Shown: positions 1 through 7,655 of the stretch, one piece after another
Layout of the letters: the number at the start of each line of letters is the position of its first letter
How positions within the stretch are numbered: the stretch's first letter is position 1
Origin: Pseudomonadota bacterium
Lineage (GTDB): Bacteria; Pseudomonadota; Gammaproteobacteria; Burkholderiales; Burkholderiaceae_D
Assembly: GCA_023416415.1 (NCBI GenBank)
Contig: JAEZHR010000112.1
Span: forward strand, 1 to 21,796
Reading direction: 5' to 3'
DNA: 21,796 bases
The notes under the pieces: model-generated
Told to the model about the DNA's origin: nothing
What the model saw: the letters and a program-made list of their open reading frames with translations, nothing else
Database searches by the model: none
Translations under genes and position numbers: made by a program

Positions 1-2
1 TT

Positions 3-89
3 GATTTCAACCAGACAACAGACGAGGAGGTCGTCGCGCTGCTGGCTCGCGCGCGCGACGAGCTCGTCGGTTCTGAACAGGAGAGCAGC
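3..89 (+). other. Open coding-like frame running into the CBS gene (partial)
   Basis: These 29 codons are in frame with the CBS-domain gene that starts at 90, contain no stop, and use G/C-ending codons like the genes around them. They read as an acidic, helix-like stretch with DEEVVALLARARDEL near its middle. Either the CBS gene has a longer N-terminal region that begins outside the window, or this is the unused leader of the ATG at 90, which has its own AGGAG at about 79-83. I do not recognise a family from so short a piece. Confidence 0.35.
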
Positions 90-542
90 ATGCAAAGAAT
101 TTCCGATGTCATGACGCACGACCTTGCCGTGATCAGCCCCGATGACAACCTGCAGAACGCCGCACGTCTGATGGCTGAATGGAACGTGGGCGCGCTGCCG
201 GTGTGCGATGGCCGGCGCCTGGTCGGCATCATCAGCGACCGCGACATCACCGTACGAGCCACCACCGAGGGGCGCCCGCCCTCGGAGGTGCGGGTGGCGG
301 AGGTGATGACCGAAGGCGTCTCGTATTGCTTCGAAGACCAGCACGTGGGTGAAGTCCTGCAACAAATGGGCGATGAACAGATTCGGCGCATGCCGGTTCT
401 TGACCGCAACATGCAGCTGCGGGGCATGGTCTCGGTCGGCGATCTGGCCACGCGTAGCGGTGCCGACATGAACGCCAGCCTGGACCGCATTTCGACGCCA
501 TCCGAACCCATCCGCCCGTCGGCGGACGAACGGCGACCATGA
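90..542 (+). CDS. CBS-domain protein (two tandem CBS motifs)
   Basis: A 150-residue cytoplasmic protein made of one Bateman module. CBS 1 covers about residues 4-58 and ends in GIISDRDI (46-53). CBS 2 covers about residues 68-122 and ends in GMVSVGDL (112-119). Such stand-alone CBS proteins usually bind adenosine nucleotides and act as energy or redox sensors; no ligand can be assigned here. The last 25 residues are polar and probably disordered. The ATG at 90 has an AGGAG six to seven bases upstream and is the preferred start, although the frame stays open to the window edge. The gene sits upstream of a decayed hemerythrin-like gene and a YihY-type membrane protein. The domain call is firm; the role and exact N-terminus are not. 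Confidence 0.88.
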   Translation: MQRISDVMTHDLAVISPDDNLQNAARLMAEWNVGALPVCDGRRLVGIISDRDITVRATTEGRPPSEVRVAEVMTEGVSYCFEDQHVGEVLQQMGDEQIRRMPVLDRNMQLRGMVSVGDLATRSGADMNASLDRISTPSEPIRPSADERRP

Positions 543-684
543 GCCGGCGGTGCAGTCCGGCAGGCCCGGTTGAGCGGTGCCACCCACCGGCATCGGGCTG
601 CCCACGGAATTTGACTGCACAGCGTGCCGGCACACCTGCGACCCGGACGCTGCGCCGTTTTGACAAAGACAGGAGGCTTCCTGC

Positions 685-1045
685 ATGAAATCGCTCGCGA
701 GCACGATGTCTTCACCGCTCCCCGACCACGCCTTCGCGCAGGCAATCGTTCGCCGGTACAACGCGGACAACACGCCTCGGTCGCCCAAGGCCACGATCGG
801 CAGCACCTGCCGGTCCCTGAAGATTCTTGCCGAATTGGAAGAGGAAATTCTCCGTCCGGCCAGGCGCACACCGGGATTGGATCAATCGGATCAAACGGTG
901 CAGGAAAAATCGGTGCGCAAGGTCATGCCCCACATCGCGGCCGAGGAAACGATCCTGCTCCCGGGCGCAACGGCACATGCTGGATCGTCTGGTCGGGCCC
1001 GGCACGGAAACGCCCCGCATCGCTCTCTCGCCCCGTGCGTAGAGA
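685..1045 (+). pseudogene. Decayed hemerythrin (HHE)-domain gene
   Basis: The frame starting at the ATG at 685, with AGGAGG upstream at about 671-676, carries pieces typical of cytoplasmic HHE hemerythrin proteins in the right order. It has CRSLKILAELEEEILRPA (about residues 47-64) and then HIAAEETILLPGA about 20 residues on. Family members usually read CRELKIHAQLEEEIFYPA and HH-AEEE-EIFP at these places. Most of the segment between the two motifs is missing, and the usual C-terminal helix seems to continue in another frame, RHMLDRL at about 969-990. Several metal-binding histidines are absent. An open frame continues to 1149 but loses all resemblance. I infer a gene broken by internal deletion and frameshift. 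A highly diverged intact gene is less likely. Confidence 0.55.
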
Positions 1046-1231
1046 TGAGGAGCAACGCGGAGCGCGTCTTCCCGACCCGTGCGATGCCGGTCGCGGCAGA
1101 TGCCCTCCTCGCGGGCGCCTGTCTCGCACAGCGCATGCTCGCGCATTGAGTTCGCGTACGGGCAGGAACCCGCAAGGCTGACGCGCCGCCGCCCGTACGC
1201 ACAGGTTTCGACAACAGGCAAAGGAGCCTTC

Positions 1232-2056
1232 ATGCAGATCTACGGCTTGCGCGGCATGAGCATGTATCAGGTGCTCAAGCAGTCGCTCTCGGACTTCTCC
1301 GAAGACGACATGTCCACCTATGCCTCCGCACTGGCCTACCAGACCCTGTTTTCGCTGTTCCCCTTCATTCTCTTCCTGATCGCCCTGCTCGGCTTTCTCA
1401 ATCTCACATCCTTCTTCGAGTGGCTGCAGGCGAGAGCCGCAATCATTCTGCCCGATCAAGCAACGAAGCAGGTCAATGAAGTGATCGAGGGCTTGCAGCA
1501 GCCTCAGGGAGGCCTGCTGTCTTTCGGTGTCGTCATCGCACTCTGGAGCGCGTCCTCGGCGGTACGTGTGGTGATGAATGCGATGAACGTAGCCTACGAC
1601 GTCGACGAAACCCGCCCGATGTGGAAGCTCTATCCGCTGTCCGTCCTGTACACCATCGGACTGGCCGTGATGATGATTGCCGCCACAGCCTTCCTCGTTC
1701 TCGGCCCGCAGGTCATGCAATGGCTGAGCGATCAGGTCGGGCTTGGCCAGATCTTCGTGATCGTCTGGACCTGGCTGCGCTGGCCGGCAGCGGTGCTGCT
1801 GCTGATGCTGGCGGTGGCCATGATTTACTACGTGGCACCGAACGTCGAACAGCGCTTCAGGTTCATCACCCCCGGCGCGGCGCTGGCCGTGCTGATCTGG
1901 CTGCTGGCCTCTCTAGGCTTCAAGCTTTACGTTGCCAACTTCGCCAACTACAACGCCATGTACGGCAGCATCGGCGCCATCATCGCGCTCTTGTTCTACT
2001 TCTTCATTTCGGCATCGGTGCTGTTGTTCGGTGCCCAGATCAATGCAGTCATCTAG
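1232..2056 (+). CDS. YihY/virulence-factor-BrkB family membrane protein
   Basis: A 274-residue inner-membrane protein with about six hydrophobic segments. Family landmarks are the N-terminal SALAYQTLFSLFPFILFLIA region (about 32-51), the WSASSAVRVVMNAMNVAYDV region, and a C-terminal MYGSIGAIIALLFYFF followed by LFGAQINAVI. The family was once called ribonuclease BN in error; its transport or envelope role is not settled. The ATG at 1232 has AAGGAG five bases upstream, so the in-frame extension back to 1079 is not needed. The frame ends at an amber codon (2054-2056) right after INAVI. Beyond it, 15 codons in the same frame (2057-2101) read as a lysine- and glutamate-rich tail containing GKKPGEKE, which looks like the normal C-terminus of the family. 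An aldo/keto reductase follows closely, so the two are probably cotranscribed. Confidence 0.88.
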   Translation: MQIYGLRGMSMYQVLKQSLSDFSEDDMSTYASALAYQTLFSLFPFILFLIALLGFLNLTSFFEWLQARAAIILPDQATKQVNEVIEGLQQPQGGLLSFGVVIALWSASSAVRVVMNAMNVAYDVDETRPMWKLYPLSVLYTIGLAVMMIAATAFLVLGPQVMQWLSDQVGLGQIFVIVWTWLRWPAAVLLLMLAVAMIYYVAPNVEQRFRFITPGAALAVLIWLLASLGFKLYVANFANYNAMYGSIGAIIALLFYFFISASVLLFGAQINAVI

Positions 2057-2113
2057 CACAACTCGACGCAGGGCAAGAAGCCCGGCGAGAAAGAAATGAA
2101 ATAGAGAGGTCGT

Positions 2114-2947
2114 ATGCGTTTCGTGACACTGCCTGACGGCACGCTCGTGCCCGCACTTGGACAAGGCTCTTGGATGATGGGCGACGATCCGGCCCGCCGC
2201 CGCGAGGAAATCGCTGCCCTTCAAGAGGGCATCGCACTCGGCATGAGCCTGATCGATACCGCCGAGATGTACGGCGACGGAGCTTCCGAAAATCTGATCG
2301 GGGAGGCCATCGCCGGTCGCCGCGAGCGCGTTTTCCTGGTCAGCAAAGTACTGCCGCAAAACGCCAGCCGCATCGGAACAATCGCGGCCTGCGAACGCAG
2401 CCTGCGCCGGCTCGGCACCGACTGCCTCGACCTCTATCTACTGCACTGGCGCGGCAGCATCCCACTGGAAGACAGCCTCGAAGGCTTTCTGCGCCTGAAA
2501 CGCGACGGCAAGATCAAGCGCTGGGGAGTGAGCAATTTCGACGTCGCCGACATGCTGGAGCTGATTGCGCTGGACAGCGGCGGGACGGTCGCAACCAATC
2601 AGGTCCTGTACAACCTCATGCACCGCGGGGTCGAACATGACCTGCTGCCCTGGTGCGGCGCACACCGGTTGCCGCTGATGGTCTACTCGCCGATCGAACA
2701 GGGGCAACTGGTCGGGAACGAGGCTCTCGCAGAGATTGCCCGGCGCCGCGCGGCAACCCCGGCCCAGATCGCGCTGGCCTGGGTGCTGCGGCACGATAAC
2801 GTCATCGCGATACCGAAGACGGGCCGCCTCGCGCACGTGCGCGAAAACCATGCCGCGCTCGATCTGATGCTCGGGCCGGAAGATCTGCAGTTGCTCGATG
2901 AAGCCTTTCCGCCTCCGAGCGGACCGCAGCCGCTGGAGATGGTTTGA
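2114..2947 (+). CDS. Aldo/keto reductase
   Basis: A 277-residue soluble NAD(P)H-dependent oxidoreductase of the aldo/keto reductase superfamily (TIM barrel). The catalytic tetrad is visible: Asp48 in LIDTAEMYG, Tyr53, Lys78 in LVSKVLP and His111 in LYLLHWRG. The cofactor region includes WGVSNFD (137-143) and IPKTGR near the C-terminus. Length is usual for the bacterial single-domain members related to YeaE. It reduces aldehydes or ketones, but the physiological substrate cannot be told. The ATG at 2114 lies ten bases after the second stop of the yihY frame, with AGAGG between them, so it is probably the second gene of a yihY transcript. It ends about 100 bases before the convergent MFS gene. 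Confidence 0.93.
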   Translation: MRFVTLPDGTLVPALGQGSWMMGDDPARRREEIAALQEGIALGMSLIDTAEMYGDGASENLIGEAIAGRRERVFLVSKVLPQNASRIGTIAACERSLRRLGTDCLDLYLLHWRGSIPLEDSLEGFLRLKRDGKIKRWGVSNFDVADMLELIALDSGGTVATNQVLYNLMHRGVEHDLLPWCGAHRLPLMVYSPIEQGQLVGNEALAEIARRRAATPAQIALAWVLRHDNVIAIPKTGRLAHVRENHAALDLMLGPEDLQLLDEAFPPPSGPQPLEMV

Positions 2948-3055
2948 ACCCTGCCAGGATTCCTGCATGGGCCGCTCCCCTCCCCTCGCAAGCGGGAGAG
3001 TGACCGGCGAAAAGGCCATGCTGATTTCTGGATGAACGGACTCCGCCCGAACGCG

Positions 3056-4267
3056 CTATTCACGCGAACGCAGCCGCTGGGCAAATCGCAAACCGACCGC
3101 AAATACTCCTGCAGCCCCGGCCAGCATGACGGCGCGCGTATCGAACAGGCTGACCAGCACCCCGGCCAGCGCCACGCCGGTTGACTGCCCGAGAAAGAAG
3201 CACGATGCGAAGGCCGACACTGCCGCGCCGCGTCGCTCCGGCGCCATCTGGGTCGCGTTGATCTGTAATGTGGTGTGCATCATGTAGAAGCCGATACCCG
3301 CCAGAAAGCAGCCCACCATCACCCAAGGCCAGGCAGACGCCAGGCCAACCGCCGCATAACACAGCGCAACCAGCGTGCCGCCGGTCAATACCAGGCGCCG
3401 CTCGCCCAGTCGTCGCACGAGAATGCCCGATGTCAGCGCGAACACGAATCCTCCGAAACCGAACAGCATGACCAGCGCGCCTGCCGCAGTCAGCGACATG
3501 TCGAAGCGCACGTACACGTGCGAGGCGATGAAGGCAAAGGCACCGTAGATGAAAGCGCCTTCAAGGAAAACCGAAAGCAGGATGATACGCGCCCACGACA
3601 GGCTCAGGATTTCGGCGAAGGCCCGCAACATCGTGCGGATGGCATTGCCGGACGCCAGTTGCGTTGCTCGCGCGCTTGATGGCAAGCGCCGGTTCATGCG
3701 CAACAGCGCAACACCGACAACCACGAAGACGACAGCAATCAGCAGAAATGGCAAACGACGATCGTCAAGGTCGGCCGCCAGCCCGCCCACCAGCACTCCG
3801 CTGGATAATCCCATCACCTGCCCGATCAGGAAGCGCGCGATCACCGCCTGCCGTTCCTGATAGGGGACGACATCACCTATCCACGCCATGGCCAGCGGGA
3901 TGATTGGCGCCGCAGTAATGCCTGCGACCGTGCGCGCGACGACCAGCGTGGAAAAGCCAGGCGCCAGCGCGCACAGCACGGCGCTCGCCGCGCAGGCAAA
4001 TGACGCCAGCGCAATCAATAGGTATTTGCCGAACCGGTCTCCGAGTGGCCCAAACAGGAGCTGTGCAACGCCATAGGAAATGGCGAAGGCGGTAATGACC
4101 TGTGCCGCCGATCCAAGCGAGACCCCGAACTCACGCGCAAGGTGGGGCAGCAAGGGGTCGGTCACACGCAGCGAAATGCCACTGCCGAAGGCGGCTACGG
4201 AGAGCAGCGGTACGGCCAGCGGCGGAATGGCATCGGAGCCTGCGGAAGCTGCGGACATGTATCGCAT
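3056..4267 (-). CDS. MFS transporter
   Basis: A 403-residue inner-membrane protein with about 12 hydrophobic helices in two halves. Motif A of the major facilitator superfamily is present between helices 2 and 3 (LLFGPLGDRFGK). The central loop (MNRRLPSSARATQ onward) separates the two bundles. The overall pattern resembles the drug/arabinose-type efflux branch (AraJ/YnfM-like), so export of a small molecule by proton antiport is the likely role, with the substrate unknown. The ATG at 4267 lacks a clear Shine-Dalgarno sequence, and a second in-frame ATG lies three codons on, so the start is uncertain by a few residues. It stands alone: convergent with the aldo/keto reductase and divergent from the disrupted stretch at 4549-5046. 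Confidence 0.92.
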   Translation of the reverse strand: MRYMSAASAGSDAIPPLAVPLLSVAAFGSGISLRVTDPLLPHLAREFGVSLGSAAQVITAFAISYGVAQLLFGPLGDRFGKYLLIALASFACAASAVLCALAPGFSTLVVARTVAGITAAPIIPLAMAWIGDVVPYQERQAVIARFLIGQVMGLSSGVLVGGLAADLDDRRLPFLLIAVVFVVVGVALLRMNRRLPSSARATQLASGNAIRTMLRAFAEILSLSWARIILLSVFLEGAFIYGAFAFIASHVYVRFDMSLTAAGALVMLFGFGGFVFALTSGILVRRLGERRLVLTGGTLVALCYAAVGLASAWPWVMVGCFLAGIGFYMMHTTLQINATQMAPERRGAAVSAFASCFFLGQSTGVALAGVLVSLFDTRAVMLAGAAGVFAVGLRFAQRLRSRE

Positions 4268-4548
4268 TGTCGTGCGGCAAATGAATCCGGGATTCTAGCC
4301 GGGATGCGCTTTTCGCGTCGGCAGCCTGCTTCGCCCGCCGCACTTGAGATCAGTCAATCACTCCCGCGCAACCGGCACGCAACACATTTCGCGGCACGAC
4401 ACTCTTTTCGCGCAGCACGCACCCTTCATGCCGCCGACTTCCGGCGCACCGCTGCAAAGATTCTCCACCTTTGAAGATATCGCGACCCTCGCGACCGGCC
4501 CGACACCGGTTTCATCCGACGTCACTCCGCGTGGGGAGGCGCGCCTGA
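4268..4548. other. Intergenic region upstream of the MFS gene
   Basis: About 280 bases without a convincing gene. Short frames exist on both strands, but none gives recognisable protein or consistent third-position G/C bias. It should hold the promoter of the MFS gene on the minus strand; I cannot point to clear -35/-10 boxes. Confidence 0.5.
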
Positions 4549-5046
4549 TCAACGGCGGCGATAAACATTGACTTCCTGCTGCACCGTCTGACTGGAACGG
4601 CATTCGACTCGCTGTTCCTTGCCGCGAACTTCCTCTTCTACTGGCTGGCCGGGCCCAAGACAGGCTGGCACCTCAGGCTGAATATCTTCGCGGCGCTCGG
4701 CCTGCGGGCGCTGATTTCCAAGACGACGCCGCGGGTACGGGAACTGCAGCGGCTCGATCCGCTGCATGCAGCGGTGATGAACGGTTGCCCTGCCATGCGG
4801 GGTCGGATACTTGCACTGCTGCGCAAGGCCAGTTTGGCAAACTTGACATGCTGGTGCTGGTGCTGGTGCTGGTGCTGGTGCTGCAAAAGTGCTACGCCAT
4901 GCGCGCCGCCAATATGCAGCCGGCCGCAGATGCCGCCATCCTGCTGCTGTGCATTCTCGCCCGCCGCGATCTCGTTGTCGGGCGTGGCGGAGCTCAAGCC
5001 GATCCTGGCGATCGACCACTGTGCCGGGCTCAGCATGCCCATCTGA
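4549..5046 (+). pseudogene. Disrupted membrane-protein gene (unrecognised)
   Basis: From about 4567 the plus strand reads as good protein with strong G/C third positions: a hydrophobic, TM-like start (IDFLLHRLTG, then SLFLAANFLFYWLAGPKTGW) and a basic stretch (ALGLRALISKTTPRVREL). There is no ATG, GTG or TTG at its head, only ATA and ATT after a GGGGAGG. After about 4775 coding character fades in this frame. It reappears two bases over (LDMLVLVLVLVLVLQKCYAMRAAN and ILLLCILARRDLVVG, about 4843-4968), then perhaps returns to the first frame before the stop at 5046. I infer a membrane protein gene broken by at least one frameshift and lacking a normal start. I do not recognise the family. A real gene on the other strand is less likely. 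Confidence 0.4.
4849..4883 (+). repeat. Hexanucleotide tandem repeat (TGCTGG)5 plus partial copy
   Basis: Five perfect TGCTGG units run from 4849 to 4878, followed by a partial TGCTG. Depending on frame and strand it would encode Leu-Val, Cys-Trp or, on the minus strand, His-Gln repeats. Six-base units preserve frame, so copy-number change alone would lengthen or shorten a product rather than switch it off. It lies inside the disrupted membrane-protein stretch. Confidence 0.9.
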
Positions 5047-5055
5047 AGAACTGAC

Positions 5056-5074
5056 CCGACCGGGGCCCGGTCGG
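5056..5074. terminator. GC-rich hairpin downstream of ribA
   Basis: Nine bases, CCGACCGGG, are followed after a single G by their exact reverse complement CCCGGTCGG. The hairpin lies 27 bases beyond the ribA stop on the minus strand, where a transcript end is expected. It lacks a run of U on either side, only a weak pyrimidine-rich stretch following on the minus strand. It may therefore be a 3'-end stabilising hairpin rather than a classical intrinsic terminator. Confidence 0.4.
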
Positions 5075-5101
5075 TCCTTCAACCCGTACGCCAACAACAG
5101 A

Positions 5102-5764
5102 TCAGTCTGCGGACAAATCCGTCGTCTCGAAATCGAGAAAATGCCCGAGCTTTTCCTGCTTGGTACGCAGATAGTCGCGGTTGTACGGCGTGTGCGGGGT
5201 GATCATCGGAACCCGGTCGGCGATGACGACGCCATATTCGGCGAGCTTGTCCATCTTCTTCGGGTTGTTCGTCATCAGCCGGATCGACTTCACGCCGAGG
5301 TCGTTCAGGATCTGCGCGGCGACCTGGTAGTCGCGCGTATCCACCGGCAGTCCGAGCGCAAGATTGGCTTCGACCGTATCGCGGCCCTGGTCCTGCAACT
5401 GATAGGCCCGGATCTTGTTGGCCAGGCCAATCCCGCGCCCTTCATGACCCCGCAGGTAGAGCACGGCGCCCTGCCCGGCTGCGGCGATGCGCGCGAGCGC
5501 TGCGTCGAGCTGCTCGCCGCAGTCGCAGCGCAAGGAACCGAGGACGTCTCCGGTCAGGCATTCGGAATGCACGCGGACCAGCACATTTTCCAGCCCGCAG
5601 ATTTCGCCCTTGACGAGCGCGACATGCTCGACCGTCTCATCGATCGGCTGATAGACGTAAATCCGAAATTCGCCGTGACGGGTCGGCAATCGAGAGGTGG
5701 CGACGTGATCGAAGATCTTCTCGGAGCCGACGTGCGCTGCGGCTTGGTCTCCGGAGGTGTTCAT
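5102..5764 (-). CDS. ribA: GTP cyclohydrolase II (riboflavin synthesis)
   Basis: A 220-residue cytoplasmic enzyme that opens GTP to 2,5-diamino-6-ribosylamino-pyrimidinone phosphate, formate and pyrophosphate, the first step of riboflavin, FMN and FAD synthesis. The zinc-binding cysteines are Cys69, Cys80 and Cys82 (HSECLTG and LRCDCGEQL). The GTP-binding RGHEGRGIGL spans 105-114, the catalytic region has Asp142/Arg144 (LPVDTRDY), and TNNPKK lies at 165-170. It is a stand-alone RibA, not fused to RibB. It starts 17 bases after the stop of the first pirin gene and is probably the last gene of the azoreductase-pirin-pirin-ribA transcript. The Shine-Dalgarno match (AGGA, about 11 bases upstream) is weak, which may mean coupling to the preceding gene. 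No FMN riboswitch is apparent. Confidence 0.95.
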   Translation of the reverse strand: MNTSGDQAAAHVGSEKIFDHVATSRLPTRHGEFRIYVYQPIDETVEHVALVKGEICGLENVLVRVHSECLTGDVLGSLRCDCGEQLDAALARIAAAGQGAVLYLRGHEGRGIGLANKIRAYQLQDQGRDTVEANLALGLPVDTRDYQVAAQILNDLGVKSIRLMTNNPKKMDKLAEYGVVIADRVPMITPHTPYNRDYLRTKQEKLGHFLDFETTDLSAD

Positions 5765-5781
5765 GTTGTGGGTGATTCCTG

Positions 5782-6693
5782 TTAGCTAAATGATTCCGGC
5801 GGCTTGGGGCGCTCCGGAAGCGGGATCCATTCGGTCTCGTCCGGCACGCGCCCAAACTCCTGCGCGCGCCAGCGCTGGCTTGCTTCCGCGATCGCTTCGC
5901 GACTGGATGCCACGAAGTTCCACCAGATGAAGCGGTCGCCGTCCAGCGGCGCGCCGCCCAGCAGCATCACGCGCGTGATGCCCGAAGCCGTCGGCGGGGC
6001 CTCTATTGTAGTGGCTTGGCCGGTGCGCAGCACGGCCATGCACTTTTCGCCCACGACGACACCATCCAGCAGAACCGCCCCATCGACCGCATAGACGGCC
6101 CGCTGCGGATGTTCGGCGTCCAGTGTAAACGCCCCGCCGGGCTGCAGTTCGAGCGCCGCATAGAACAGCGGCGAGAAGTGGGTCACAGGTGCCTGCAGGC
6201 CGAAGCCCGCGCCAACGATCAGGCGCAACTGCCAGCCTTCGCCTGCCTTCGCAGGCAGGCTTGCCGCCGGATGGTGCTCGAAGCCGGGTGCCGTTCTTTC
6301 ATGCTCGCGTGGCAGCGCCGCCCAAAGTTGTATTCCGTGCATGGCCCCCCCATGCTGGCGCAAGTGCTCGGGCGTGCGCTCGGAATGAACGATACCGGCA
6401 CCGGCCGTCATCCAGTTGACGTCACCGGGGCGAATTTCCTGCACGCTGCCGAGCGAATCGCGATGCAGAATGGCGCCTTCGAACAGGTAGGTAACCGTGG
6501 CAAGACCGATATGCGGATGCGGCCGCACCTGCAGGCCCGCCGTCCCGGGTTCCAGCATGGCAGGCCCCATGTGGTCGAAGAAGACAAAGGGACCAACCAT
6601 CTTGTGCGCATGGGAAGGCAGAGCGCGGCGCACGGTGAAACCGTCGACACTCTTGACGTGCGGGTTGATCAGGTCGAATGCCTGTTCTGCCAT
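5782..6693 (-). CDS. Pirin family protein (first of two)
   Basis: A 303-residue protein of the bicupin pirin family. Metal ligands expected of the N-terminal cupin are all present: His59 and His61 in RPHPHIGLAT, His103 and Glu105 in IVHSERTP. The C-terminal cupin (about 170-250) keeps the fold but lacks the metal set, as is normal. Bacterial pirins include quercetin 2,3-dioxygenases and redox-linked iron proteins of unclear substrate. The C-terminal tail (residues ~260-303, with EWIPLPERPKPP) is typical of the longer type with a DUF-like C-terminus. AAGGAG lies six bases before the ATG at 6693. It lies between a second pirin upstream and ribA downstream, all on the minus strand. Confidence 0.93.
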   Translation of the reverse strand: MAEQAFDLINPHVKSVDGFTVRRALPSHAHKMVGPFVFFDHMGPAMLEPGTAGLQVRPHPHIGLATVTYLFEGAILHRDSLGSVQEIRPGDVNWMTAGAGIVHSERTPEHLRQHGGAMHGIQLWAALPREHERTAPGFEHHPAASLPAKAGEGWQLRLIVGAGFGLQAPVTHFSPLFYAALELQPGGAFTLDAEHPQRAVYAVDGAVLLDGVVVGEKCMAVLRTGQATTIEAPPTASGITRVMLLGGAPLDGDRFIWWNFVASSREAIAEASQRWRAQEFGRVPDETEWIPLPERPKPPESFS

Positions 6694-6764
6694 TGCCGTT
6701 CTCCTTTTTCATGCAGGCGCCGATCGAGCATCCCGCATTTCGGTTCTTCCAAATCCCGCGCCGT

Positions 6765-7640
6765 TCAGGCCGCCTCGACCAGTCGCCCGTTCTGGTAGTC
6801 CGCGATCGCCTGCTGGATCTCTTCCACGCTGTTCATCACGAACGGACCGTACTGCACCACCGGCTCACCCAGCGGCCGCGCGGCCAGCAGCAGAAAGCGC
6901 GCAGGCCCGTCCACTGCCCTCACTTCGACCTGCGTTCCAGGCGACAGGATACCCGCCGATCGGGGCTGCAGCACACGCGCTTCCCTGCCCACCTCCAGCC
7001 TGCCCTCGTAGGCATAGAGGAAAACACTGTGCAACTCGGGCACGTCGGATGCGAAGCGCGCACCCGCCTCCAGCCAGACATCGAAATAGATCGGCTGCGT
7101 GCTCAGCCCCTGTACCGGCCCGTCCACCTTGCCGCTCTCGGTTTCCAGGCTGCCCGCGATGACCTTCACCTGCACGCCGCCCGGCAGGGTCGCCACGGGA
7201 ATGCGTTCCGGTGGAATGTCCCGGTAATGTGCCGGCTTCATTTTTTCTGCAGCCGGCAGGTTGATCCACAGCTGGAAGCCACGCATGCGTCCTTCCTCCT
7301 GCATCGGCATCTCGGAATGGATGATGCCGCGCCCGGCAGTCATCCATTGCACGCTGCCCGGGCTCAGATCGCCGACGTTGCCGAGATGATCCTCGTGGCG
7401 CATGTGCCCGTCCAGCATGTAGGTCACGGTTTCAAAACCGCGATGCGGGTGCGGCGGAAAACCGGCGATGTAATCGCCGGGGTTGTCGGTGCCAAACTCG
7501 TCAAGCATCAGGAAAGGGTCGAGCCGCGCCGCCTGCGACTGGCCGAGGCTGCGTCGCAGCTTCACGCCGGCGCCATCGGAGGTCGCCCTGCTCGGGATCA
7601 CGCGCTGCAAGGCGCGCCTAGTCATGGTTGCGCTGCTCAT
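6765..7640 (-). CDS. Pirin family protein, YhhW-like (second of two)
   Basis: A 291-residue bicupin. The N-terminal cupin has the full metal set: His64 and His66 in FPPHPHRGFET, His108 and Glu110 in GIIHSEMP. The C-terminus has VQYGPFVMNSVEEI, a strong marker of the YhhW/pirin group that shows quercetinase activity in E. coli. It differs clearly from the adjacent pirin, so the pair is an old duplication or two recruited subfamilies rather than a recent tandem copy. AGGAG lies seven bases before the ATG at 7640. It starts 15 bases after the azoreductase stop, which argues for one transcript with azoR. A role in breakdown or sensing of aromatic or flavonoid-like compounds together with the azoreductase is inferred from context only. 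Confidence 0.93.
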   Translation of the reverse strand: MSSATMTRRALQRVIPSRATSDGAGVKLRRSLGQSQAARLDPFLMLDEFGTDNPGDYIAGFPPHPHRGFETVTYMLDGHMRHEDHLGNVGDLSPGSVQWMTAGRGIIHSEMPMQEEGRMRGFQLWINLPAAEKMKPAHYRDIPPERIPVATLPGGVQVKVIAGSLETESGKVDGPVQGLSTQPIYFDVWLEAGARFASDVPELHSVFLYAYEGRLEVGREARVLQPRSAGILSPGTQVEVRAVDGPARFLLLAARPLGEPVVQYGPFVMNSVEEIQQAIADYQNGRLVEAA

Positions 7641-7655
7641 GATGTCGCTCCTGTA

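Noticed and set aside
923..1720. 265-codon minus-strand frame
   Set aside because: Charged shadow of the hydrophobic YihY gene; the YihY frame has the family motifs.
2948..3055. Possible terminator between the aldo/keto reductase and MFS genes
   Set aside because: CTCCC/GGGAG pairing near 2980-2997 is short and imperfect and no T run follows on either strand.
4638..5042. Minus-strand frame with a His-Gln repeat that looked like a metal-binding protein
   Set aside because: The repeat is just the TGCTGG microsatellite read backwards, and the rest has no conserved pattern; coding bias is better on the plus strand.
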